Shown here piece by piece: positions 1 through 6,282 of a stretch of 14,656 nucleotides of DNA. The stretch is taken from NCBI GenBank assembly GCA_902796455.1, contig CADBPH010000235.1:1-14656 (forward strand), read 5' to 3'. The DNA is from an uncultured Bacteroidia bacterium (lineage in GTDB: Bacteria; Bacteroidota; Bacteroidia; Bacteroidales; UBA932). A program made the position numbers and the translations under genes. Position 1 is the stretch's first letter; every line of letters starts with the position of its first letter. Below the pieces are notes generated by a model. It did not search any database. It saw nothing but the letters and a program-made list of their open reading frames with translations, and was not told where the DNA came from.

Positions 1-17
1 AATATCGGGGAAGAGCT

Positions 18-171
18 GTGCGCAGAGAGTTCCCCCTGGGCCCCAGGATTATAATGACGCCAGCGCCAGTGCGCAGAGAGTTCCCTCTGGGCCACAGGAT
101 TATAAAGACGCCAGCGCCAGTGCGCAGAGTGTTCTCCCCTGGACCACAGGATTATGACGACGATGCCTGCG
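18..171. repeat. Three tandem 51-bp repeats overlapping the 3' end of the EamA gene
   Basis: Units begin at 18, 69 and 120, each with GTGCGCAGAG. The first two are 51 bp and nearly identical; the third has one inserted base and more changes. Each unit carries a small imperfect palindrome around CCTGGGCCCCAGG (or CCTCTGGGCCACAGG) and, except for the last, ends in CGCCAGCGCCAG. The third copy overlaps the last codons and stop of the minus-strand permease gene (stop at 152-154), so the array looks like repeated duplication of that gene's 3' end and downstream flank. A 107-codon plus-strand frame passes through it, but that only reflects the multiple-of-three period. Nothing else is visible in positions 1-151. 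Function is unknown; mRNA 3'-end stabilisation is possible but unproven. Confidence 0.85.
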
Positions 172-1075
172 CAGCGGATTTCCCGGGTCGGAGGATCATG
201 AAGAGGACGGCGCCTGTGCAGAGGGCGATGCCGATACCCATTTTCATGGTCAGCGGCTCTCCGAAGAGGAGGGTCCCTATCAGGATGGCCGTCAGCGGCT
301 CGAAAACGCCGAGGATGGAGGTCTTCGTGGGGCCGATATAACGCGTTGAAACGGCAAGCGTCAGCATGGAAATCATGGTCGGTACGACGGCAAGTCCGAT
401 GAGATTGCCCCAGTCGGCAGGGGAGTCGATGCCTTCCATGAAGCTCCCGCCCTGGATGGCCCTGAGCACGGCGAACAATGCGGTGCCCGTCAGGAGGGCA
501 TAAAGGGTGAGGGTGTGCTCGGAGACGTTCCTGATGGGTTTGCTGCGGTTCACGATGACGAGATAGAAGGCATAACTCAGGGCGGATGCGACGGCAAGGA
601 TGATTCCCGGAATCATGATGACGGCACCGGCAGACGGGCTGGAAAGCAGCAGGATGCCGCAAAAGGTCGCCGCAATGGAGAGCCAGGTCTGCCAGCTGGG
701 ATAAAACTTCAGGAAAACCATGATCAGGGCGACGAATACCGGGTAGAGGTACACCAGCGTGGTGGCAAGGCCTGACGGGATGAATTCGTAGGAGAAGAAC
801 AGGAACAGGCTGCTGCAGGCGAAAAGGACGCCGAGGAATGCCAACAGCATGAATTCCCTGAGGCTGACTTTGAACGGCTCTTTTTTCAGAAGCATCCACC
901 CGGCCAGGATGGCGGCCGAGAAGCCATAGCGGAAAAAGAGCATGACCAGCACCGGGGCGCCGCTTTCCAGGAGCGGCTTTGCAAATAACGGGTTCGTTCC
1001 GTATGAAACGCCGGCAATGAATCCGGCGACAAGTCCGGTGATCCGCCGGCGGTTTGTGTCTGTAAACTGTGCCAA
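152..1075 (-). CDS. EamA/DMT superfamily permease
   Basis: This is a 307-residue inner-membrane protein of the drug/metabolite transporter superfamily. It shows about ten hydrophobic segments arranged as two EamA halves (roughly residues 12-145 and 155-297). The first half carries the typical sequence around FFRYGFSAAIL, and a conserved-looking GVFEPLTAILIG segment lies in the second half. The tail GKSAAQASSS is polar. Length is normal for the family. The most upstream plausible start is TTG at 1075: no in-frame ATG lies between it and the promoter-like TATCTTTG, and the first internal Met, in VLVMLFF, would remove the first membrane helix. The substrate cannot be read from sequence; relatives export amino acids, metabolites or drugs. 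It is transcribed in the same direction as the repeat protein upstream but seems to have its own promoter. Confidence 0.88.
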   Translation of the reverse strand: MAQFTDTNRRRITGLVAGFIAGVSYGTNPLFAKPLLESGAPVLVMLFFRYGFSAAILAGWMLLKKEPFKVSLREFMLLAFLGVLFACSSLFLFFSYEFIPSGLATTLVYLYPVFVALIMVFLKFYPSWQTWLSIAATFCGILLLSSPSAGAVIMIPGIILAVASALSYAFYLVIVNRSKPIRNVSEHTLTLYALLTGTALFAVLRAIQGGSFMEGIDSPADWGNLIGLAVVPTMISMLTLAVSTRYIGPTKTSILGVFEPLTAILIGTLLFGEPLTMKMGIGIALCTGAVLFMILRPGKSAAQASSS

Positions 1076-1101
1076 AAGTTGTTCTCTTCCAGAATGGGGC
1101 G

Positions 1102-1109
1102 CAAAGATA
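1102..1109 (-). promoter_or_regulatory. Bacteroidota -7 element for the EamA gene
   Basis: On the minus strand this reads TATCTTTG, an exact match to the Bacteroidota consensus TAnnTTTG. It lies 26 bases before the proposed TTG start, leaving a very short leader. No convincing TTG -33 element is seen at the expected distance. Confidence 0.6.
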
Positions 1110-1137
1110 CGGCTTTTCCCCAGAAAGCGGATGGAAA

Positions 1138-1617
1138 TTACCAGGAATAATTCACCGCGTGCCAGACGGCCACGAATTCCTCGATCGTGAGGTGCCCGTT
1201 AAAGGAAAACAGAATGTCTGCATGATAGGAGGAATTCCCGGAATAGACCTTCCCGTCTTTCACGTTCGCCAGGACATCGGCCTTGTAGCTGGAATTGCCC
1301 TTGTAGAGTTTCCCGTCGCGGATGGTCATGATGACATCGGAACTGTAGGAGCTGTTTTCCTTGTACACCTTCCCATTCCTGACGGTGTACAGGACATCGC
1401 CGGAATACGAACTGGAGCCTTTGTAGATCTTGTTTTTCCGGATGTTGCAGCGGATATCTCCGGAATAGGAAGAGGACTTCTTATAAACTTTGGAGTCTTT
1501 GAGATTGCAGATGATATCGCTGCTGTAACGGCTCGTCCCCTTGTAGACATTCACAGTCAGGTTGCTTCCGGAAAATGAAGAGAGAAGGATCATGATGGAA
1601 AGAAGAAGGTGTTTCAT
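1138..1617 (-). CDS. Secreted six-repeat beta protein (4-fold beta flower-like)
   Basis: The 159-residue protein starts with a signal peptide (KHLLLSIMILLSSFSG). Six consecutive 20-residue repeats follow at about residues 24-143, with pattern (V/I/L)YKGxSSYSxDIxxxIxxGK. A non-repeat tail ends in TIEEFVAVWHAVNYSW. The alternating hydrophobic pattern with YK and SSY positions predicts short beta hairpins arranged around an axis. The repeat and the tail resemble what I recall of the '4-fold beta flower' proteins of Bacteroidota, a family without known function; that assignment is from memory, not a search. No catalytic motif or lipobox is present, so a soluble periplasmic or exported protein is likely. 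It lies 62 bases upstream of the EamA gene on the same strand and may be transcribed from the AT-rich region beyond 1617. Confidence 0.75.
   Translation of the reverse strand: MKHLLLSIMILLSSFSGSNLTVNVYKGTSRYSSDIICNLKDSKVYKKSSSYSGDIRCNIRKNKIYKGSSSYSGDVLYTVRNGKVYKENSSYSSDVIMTIRDGKLYKGNSSYKADVLANVKDGKVYSGNSSYHADILFSFNGHLTIEEFVAVWHAVNYSW
1189..1548 (-). repeat. Six in-frame 60-bp coding repeats
   Basis: These are the DNA of the six 20-codon repeats inside the small secreted protein. Unit boundaries on the minus strand fall at about 1548, 1488, 1428, 1368, 1308 and 1248. The protein pattern is well kept while the nucleotides differ clearly between units, so these are old duplications under protein-level selection, not a recent slippage array. 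Confidence 0.8.
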
Positions 1618-1666
1618 GGCAGCGTGCTTGTTTCTGAATTTTTTGCAAATTATTTGCCGGATTGTC

Positions 1667-1829
1667 AGAAGCTGTTTTGAAAGGATTGCCGAAATGTATC
1701 AGGCGGAGTTTTCGAGACAGTTTCGGCTTTGGAAGAAGGAGCGCAGCCGTCCCTACGTGACTGGTGACAAAGGGGAAATGGCCGGAAGGCCGCGAAAGAA
1801 ACAAGAACGATTATTTTAAAACAGCTTCT
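1667..1829. mobile_element. MITE-like 163-bp element with 16-bp terminal inverted repeats
   Basis: The left end AGAAGCTGTTTTGAAA (1667-1682) is the inverse complement of the right end TTTTAAAACAGCTTCT (1814-1829), with one G/A difference that would be a G-T wobble in a stem. The interior has further inverted structure: GCCGAAA (1688-1694) with TTTCGGC (1721-1727), and GGCCGGAAGGCC near 1783-1794. No transposase is encoded. No clear target-site duplication flanks it (ATTGTC on the left, TATAAT on the right). The rest of the 260-base gap (1618-1877) is AT-rich and should hold the promoters of the two flanking genes, but no confident -7 element is visible for either; TATTTTTA at 1849-1856 is the nearest for the plus strand. 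It could instead be a structured regulatory or intergenic repeat. Confidence 0.5.
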
Positions 1830-1877
1830 TATAATAACGGATTTTGTCTATTTTTACGGGGAAACAGAGGATTCATC

Positions 1878-2969
1878 ATGCGTACAGTTTTTTCAAAAGT
1901 GCTATTCAGCGTATTCGTATTGTCTTTATTCCTCCAGGGATGCACTTCCGGGAAGGAGGATTCCGGGGTCAGGGTGACCGGCGTGAGCCTGTCGAGCGTG
2001 GAATTGAAGCTGCTGGAAGGGGTTCAGAAGCAGTTGACGGTGATCATTGCTCCCCGGGAGGCCACGGACAAAACGGTGAGTTGGGCTTCCAGTAATGAAG
2101 GGGTGGCCTCGGTGTCGGACGTCGGCGTGGTCACAGCAGTGAAAGAAGGGGTCGCAACCATTACGGTAACAGCGAAGGATGGGGGAAAGACGGCGGCGTG
2201 CAAGGTAACGGTCGTGAGCGCCGCGTCCGCAGGCATTCCGGATTATTCCAAGGCTCCGGGATCGGTCCGCCTGATGACCTATAATGTCGGCGTTTTCGGG
2301 AAATACATGAAAAACAGCATCTCCCTGGTGGCGGACCTATTGAAGGAAGCACAGCCTGACATCGTGGGGCTCAATGAGTTGGACAGCTGTAACACCCGGC
2401 ACAATATCTATCAGTTGAAAGAACTCAACACCTGTCTCGGGAAGGGCTGGAACTATGTTTTCCAGTCCATGTACGAATACAAGAACGGCGGCTACGGAAT
2501 CGGTATCGAAACACCCCGCAAAGTGCTGGATTCCCGCAGTTATGATATCCCGAAGACGCCCGGAGTCAGGCACATGGGGGTGCTGGCCGTCGAGCTGGAG
2601 GATTTCGTGTTCATGTCGACCCACCTGAACACTTCCGGGGCGGTATCCCTGGAGCAGGCGAAGCGGATCAATGAATATGTCCGGCGGGATTATTGGACTT
2701 CCAAGAAACCCGTTTTCCTGGCCGGAGACATGAACTCCAGGCTGGGTAGTGCGACGATGGAGGAATTAAGCCGCTACTGGACCGTCATCAGTGTCAATGC
2801 ACCGACGTTCTCGGCCAAGGAGCCGAAGAACTGCATCGATTTTGTCTTGATTTTGAACAATTTCGCAAACTATACCGTTGTCAAGTCCTCGGTTTGTACC
2901 GGTTTCCGGAGCGGAGATGTGAAAATGGCCTCCGACCACCTCCCTATTTTCGTGGACGTGGCCTTCTAG
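1878..2969 (+). CDS. Lipoprotein with Big_2 domain and EEP-family phosphohydrolase domain
   Basis: The 363-residue protein has a lipoprotein signal (LSLFLQGC, lipidated Cys22), a bacterial Ig-like Big_2 domain (about 33-112, with the typical SWASSN and GVATITV segments) and a C-terminal endonuclease/exonuclease/phosphatase domain (about 130-363). The metal and catalytic residues of the EEP fold all appear: Asn136 in TYNV, Glu167 in LNELD, His249 in STHLN, Asp284 and Asn286 in GDMN, Asp321 in IDFV, and Asp353-His354 in SDHLP. It should therefore be an active Mg-dependent phosphodiesterase or nuclease at the cell surface or in the periplasm. The substrate (nucleic acid, phospholipid or sugar phosphate) is not readable. 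The ATG at 1878 is chosen because it begins the signal peptide; the frame is open 38 codons further upstream, but that stretch lies partly in the MITE-like element and looks non-coding. Confidence 0.85.
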   Translation: MRTVFSKVLFSVFVLSLFLQGCTSGKEDSGVRVTGVSLSSVELKLLEGVQKQLTVIIAPREATDKTVSWASSNEGVASVSDVGVVTAVKEGVATITVTAKDGGKTAACKVTVVSAASAGIPDYSKAPGSVRLMTYNVGVFGKYMKNSISLVADLLKEAQPDIVGLNELDSCNTRHNIYQLKELNTCLGKGWNYVFQSMYEYKNGGYGIGIETPRKVLDSRSYDIPKTPGVRHMGVLAVELEDFVFMSTHLNTSGAVSLEQAKRINEYVRRDYWTSKKPVFLAGDMNSRLGSATMEELSRYWTVISVNAPTFSAKEPKNCIDFVLILNNFANYTVVKSSVCTGFRSGDVKMASDHLPIFVDVAF

Positions 2970-2987
2970 AAAACCTTGGAACAACGT

Positions 2988-4595
2988 CTATTTCTTGAAG
3001 TTGAAGGTCAGGTCGACGGGGATGTGCTCGAGATGGAGGTTCATCTGGTCCGCCTTGAACGCAGGGGAAAGGGTTGAATACTCTTTCTCGAACGCGCTGG
3101 CGTATTCGTAATCTCCGGTTGCCTGAACTTTCAGGATGAGGCCGGCGAAGTCGCGGATGGCCTGGGTCGCCTTGTCGAAGTTGATGCTGTACTTGCCGTT
3201 CTCGTTCCTGTGGAAGGCGCCGTTCTTGCTCAAGTAATTATACATCATGATGTTGGCGCGTCCCAGCGGGGATCCCTCGCCGAAGCGCTCGCTGCGGAGC
3301 AGGTTGGCGATGAAAGTCGTGATGGCGTCTTCGCGGGTAAGCAGGGCCGAAATGGCGTGCTTGTCAATCAGTTCGCAAGCGAGATACAGGCCGACGATAT
3401 TGGCCTTTGCACGCTCCCAGACAGCTGCTTCATTTCCGAGAGCCGCTTCTACGGTACCCTTTCCGTTGACGGTTTCCTTCACGCCGAGCCCATGCGCAAC
3501 CTCCCGGCAGGCAATGTTCCAGAAGAACGCATCGGCATCCAGGTGCGGCAGGTAATCGGACTCCAGGAGCACGACACCGGTCGGATGGACGATCCGGTTG
3601 AATTTCTCTTCCATGATGTTCCGCAGCAGGATGGTGCGGGTCCCTTTTTCTTCCTGTACCTTCGGGTCCGTCGGCAGGTTGATGGCAATCACCTTGACTC
3701 CGGCGTTGACCTGGCCGGCATAATACAGGGCTTTGTAAGCGAAGATGTCGGATTCGACGCCCGGCCTGAACGTCTTGTAGGCATCGTCGCAAGGAAGATC
3801 TTTCTGCAATTCAGGCAGATAGGCGACATACTTCTGCAGCATGTCCGTCATCTCAAGGTCTTTGAGCAGGACGAAGGCGGAGTAGGCTTTCTTGATTCCG
3901 AACAGCTGGTCGTCAGAGCCTTCGTTCGGGCCGATGACCAGGTCCATCTTGCTGTCCACCATATCCAGCCAGGCCAGTTCGCTCTCGTAATAGTTGTCTG
4001 TGCGGAGCGCATCGATTTTCTTGAGCAGGTAGTTGCGCACGGAGGGCTTGATGGTGATGTCCGCCGCGGCCTGGAGGTAATTGCAGATCTTTTCGATCCG
4101 GTCCTTGTATTCGTCGTGGAACCACACCGTCTTGAGCTTTCCGTCTTCGGTGCGGCGGATCAGCGTATACGGGCTGTTCTTGAGCGTGTCGCCGAAGGCT
4201 TCGAACTCTTCCCGGGTCATGTCGGCCGGGTAGAAACCCGCACCGGCGGGCCGGGGACCGTATCCGTCAATGAACGGTTGGCCCGTCAGCCGGTCCCAGG
4301 GGCCATAGTTGATCATGGCATATTCTTTCAGGGAGGGATCCGTGATCGCATTCATGGCATCCCGGTCGCCGGGATACTGGTCCCAATAAATATTATCGAT
4401 CTCGTCCGCGGCGAAGCGGTAGAGATTGAGCACCTCTTTTCCGTTATCCGTAATCCCGGTCAGGTCCGGGGGCGTGATGGTGACGACATCATACTGGCCC
4501 ACTTCCCGGCTGGCCTGCCCCTTGGGGGTCTGATTGCAGGAAACCAGGATGGCGGAAAGGGCCATTGCTACGATAAAAAACCGTTTCATGATCAT
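2988..4595 (-). CDS. Dipeptidyl peptidase III (M49)-family lipoprotein with degenerate zinc site
   Basis: The 535-residue protein has a lipoprotein signal ending LSAILVSC (Cys20), so it is probably membrane-anchored in the periplasm or on the surface. The body resembles the M49 zinc exopeptidase family as found in Bacteroidota: an N-terminal helical half, then the catalytic half with FFWNIACREVAHGLG (residues 358-372) and WERAKANIVGL (393-403). Active members carry HExxH or HExxGH plus a downstream EExxA(D/E) motif. Here the first zinc His is Arg364 (CGG at 3504-3506). The zinc Glu is Arg395 (CGT at 3411-3413) and the following acidic residue is Asn399. Glu365 and His368 remain. The frame is intact to the usual length, so this is likely a maintained pseudopeptidase or binding protein, not decay. 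It converges on the EEP gene with only 18 bases between and no terminator hairpin there. Met3 is an equally possible start. Confidence 0.82.
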   Translation of the reverse strand: MIMKRFFIVAMALSAILVSCNQTPKGQASREVGQYDVVTITPPDLTGITDNGKEVLNLYRFAADEIDNIYWDQYPGDRDAMNAITDPSLKEYAMINYGPWDRLTGQPFIDGYGPRPAGAGFYPADMTREEFEAFGDTLKNSPYTLIRRTEDGKLKTVWFHDEYKDRIEKICNYLQAAADITIKPSVRNYLLKKIDALRTDNYYESELAWLDMVDSKMDLVIGPNEGSDDQLFGIKKAYSAFVLLKDLEMTDMLQKYVAYLPELQKDLPCDDAYKTFRPGVESDIFAYKALYYAGQVNAGVKVIAINLPTDPKVQEEKGTRTILLRNIMEEKFNRIVHPTGVVLLESDYLPHLDADAFFWNIACREVAHGLGVKETVNGKGTVEAALGNEAAVWERAKANIVGLYLACELIDKHAISALLTREDAITTFIANLLRSERFGEGSPLGRANIMMYNYLSKNGAFHRNENGKYSINFDKATQAIRDFAGLILKVQATGDYEYASAFEKEYSTLSPAFKADQMNLHLEHIPVDLTFNFKK

Positions 4596-4614
4596 CTCGA
4601 TTAGATTTGAAGCG

Positions 4615-4645
4615 CAAAGTTATACATTTCTCTCCTTTTTGGCAA
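4615..4645 (-). promoter_or_regulatory. Promoter of the M49-like gene
   Basis: On the minus strand, a -33 TTG (4645-4643) and a -7 TAACTTTG (4622-4615) are separated by 20 bases, matching the Bacteroidota promoter pattern. Transcription should start near 4608, giving a leader of about a dozen bases before the ATG at 4595. Confidence 0.65.
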
Positions 4646-4689
4646 GGAAAACCGCATCTTGCTAATCAATACTTTTCCGGCGTCCGGGG

Positions 4690-4719
4690 TTGAAATTATA
4701 CAAAATATGTGTACCTTTG
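4690..4719 (+). promoter_or_regulatory. Promoter of the transporter-porin-permease operon
   Basis: A -33 TTG (4690-4692) and a -7 TACCTTTG (4712-4719) are separated by 19 bases, a good Bacteroidota promoter. The expected start near 4726 leaves a leader of about 50 bases before the ATG at 4779. It is divergent from the M49-like gene promoter, about 70 bases away. No operator palindrome was recognised between them. Confidence 0.7.
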
Positions 4720-4778
4720 CATCCTTGAATTTGACTGCATACGCGTGAAAACTGAAAAAATGTCAAAATAGTTTTGTA

Positions 4779-6227
4779 ATGGCTAGCAAGAATTTCAATG
4801 TGAAGTTTTGTGTGCTTCTGCCGATCGTCCTCCTGATTACGATCGTACTCTGGGCCCTTCCTGTCAGCGCTTTCGGAATCGATGCCCTGACTGTTACGCA
4901 GCAGCGTGTGATTGCTCTCTTTGCGTTTGCCGCGTTGATGTGGATCTTTGAAATCATCCCGAACTGGGCGACGTCCGTCCTCGTGATTGTCCTGTCGCTG
5001 CTGACGGTTTCCAATAAAGGTCTGGGATTCCTCTGCAATCCCGAATATGGCCAGCTCGTCAATTACAAAGACCTCATGGCCGCGTTTGCGGACCCGGTCG
5101 TCATGCTCTTCCTCGGCGGTTTCGTCCTGGCGATCATGGCCGAGCAATACGGGTTGGATGTGACGATGGCCCGCGCCCTGCTGTCGCTGTTCGGCACGAA
5201 GCCGAAGATGGTCCTGCTGGGCTTCCTGACAGTCATCGCGATTTTCTCGATGTTCATGAGCAATACGGCGACGGCCGCCATGATGCTGGCCTTCCTGGTT
5301 CCGGTGCTTTCGAAACTGCCGGCCGGGGACAAGGGTAAGATCGGACTGGCCCTGTCGATTCCTGTCGCGGCGAACCTGGGCGGTATCGGCACGCCGATCG
5401 GCACCCCGCCGAATGCCACGGCAGTCAAGTTCCTCACTGAAGCCGGATATGATGTCTCCTTCATGCAGTGGAGCATACGGATGATTCCCTATGTCATCAT
5501 CATGATCCTGCTCGCCTGGGTCGTCCTGCAATTCCTTTTCCCGTTCAAATCGGAAAAGATTGTCCTGGAGATTCCCGAGAACAAGCGCAAGAAAGACTGG
5601 AAGACAACGGTTGTCTGGGTTACCTTCATCGGCACGATCCTCCTGTGGGCGACCGAAAGCATCACCAAGATCAATTCCAATGTGGTCGCGTTGATTCCGC
5701 TGGCTGTCTTCACCTGCACGGGCTTGTTCGGCAAGAATGAAATCAAGGAAATCAACTGGACGGTCCTGTGGCTGGTTGCCGGTGGTTTCGCCCTGGGCAC
5801 CTGCCTGCAGGGTACCGGTCTGGCCAAAGTCCTGATCCAGGCCATCCCGTTCGGAACGATGCCCGTCGTGGTGGTCCTGATCGTCGCCGGCCTGGTCTGC
5901 TACTTCCTGTCCAACTTCATCAGCAACTCGGCGACAGCGGCCCTGCTCATCCCGATCCTGATTGTCGTTGCAGAAGGCATGGCCGATCCGGCTGCCGGCA
6001 ACAATGCCCAGTTCGTGGCCGTCGGCGGTACCTACGCGATGATTACGTTCATTGCCGTGTGTGCTTCCATCGCCATGCTCTTCCCGATTTCCACGCCTCC
6101 GAATGCCATCGCGGCGTCCACCGGCATGGTGGAGACCAAGGATATGGCCAAGGTCGGCCTGGTCGTGGGCGTGATCGGCTTCATCCTGGGTTACTTCTGG
6201 CTGACGAAGATTTTCCCGTTCGCATAA
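4779..6227 (+). CDS. DASS/SLC13-family sodium:dicarboxylate symporter
   Basis: This 482-residue inner-membrane transporter belongs to the divalent anion:Na+ symporter family. It has about eleven membrane segments and an internal two-fold repeat. The first substrate and sodium motif is SNTATAAMM (161-169), followed by GGIGTPIGTPPN (201-212). The second is SNSATAALLIP (382-392), followed by FPISTPPNA (435-443). These correspond to the two SNT motifs of VcINDY; the second reads SNS here, a conservative change at the third position. Likely substrates are C4-dicarboxylates such as succinate, fumarate or malate, but citrate or sulfate relatives exist. First gene of a probable operon: its stop is 55 bases before the porin gene, with a hairpin in that gap. 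Full length, no damage seen. Confidence 0.9.
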   Translation: MASKNFNVKFCVLLPIVLLITIVLWALPVSAFGIDALTVTQQRVIALFAFAALMWIFEIIPNWATSVLVIVLSLLTVSNKGLGFLCNPEYGQLVNYKDLMAAFADPVVMLFLGGFVLAIMAEQYGLDVTMARALLSLFGTKPKMVLLGFLTVIAIFSMFMSNTATAAMMLAFLVPVLSKLPAGDKGKIGLALSIPVAANLGGIGTPIGTPPNATAVKFLTEAGYDVSFMQWSIRMIPYVIIMILLAWVVLQFLFPFKSEKIVLEIPENKRKKDWKTTVVWVTFIGTILLWATESITKINSNVVALIPLAVFTCTGLFGKNEIKEINWTVLWLVAGGFALGTCLQGTGLAKVLIQAIPFGTMPVVVVLIVAGLVCYFLSNFISNSATAALLIPILIVVAEGMADPAAGNNAQFVAVGGTYAMITFIAVCASIAMLFPISTPPNAIAASTGMVETKDMAKVGLVVGVIGFILGYFWLTKIFPFA

Positions 6228-6249
6228 ACCTGAACCTATTATATTTTCC

Positions 6250-6270
6250 GGGGGACAAAGGTCCCCCTTT
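6250..6270 (+). terminator. Intra-operon hairpin with short T-run
   Basis: GGGGGAC (6250-6256) and GTCCCCC (6261-6267) form a perfect 7-bp stem with an AAAG loop, followed by TTTATTTGT. It lies between the transporter stop (6227) and the porin start (6283). It resembles a weak intrinsic terminator or a processing and stabilising hairpin that could set different mRNA levels for the transporter and the downstream genes. No promoter is visible between it and the porin gene. Confidence 0.6.
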
Positions 6271-6282
6271 ATTTGTCAAAAA

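Noticed and set aside
18..171. CRISPR array
   Set aside because: Units are contiguous 51-bp copies without unique spacers, only three of them, and no cas genes are nearby.
18..341. 107-codon plus-strand frame through the 51-bp repeats as a repeat protein
   Set aside because: The repeat period is a multiple of three, so an open frame is expected by chance. Half of it is antisense to the permease gene and there is no signal or family resemblance.
1764..1877. N-terminal extension of the EEP lipoprotein by 38 codons
   Set aside because: The stretch overlaps the MITE-like element and precedes a perfect lipoprotein signal starting at 1878, so it is non-coding readthrough frame.
3210..4604. 464-codon open frame on the plus strand opposite the M49-like gene
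   Set aside because: No recognisable motif or signal. The opposite strand has a complete family match with lipobox and promoter. Similar long antisense frames occur opposite the other GC-rich genes here (for example 6181-7551, 7521-8855, 8865-10334 and 10362-11759).
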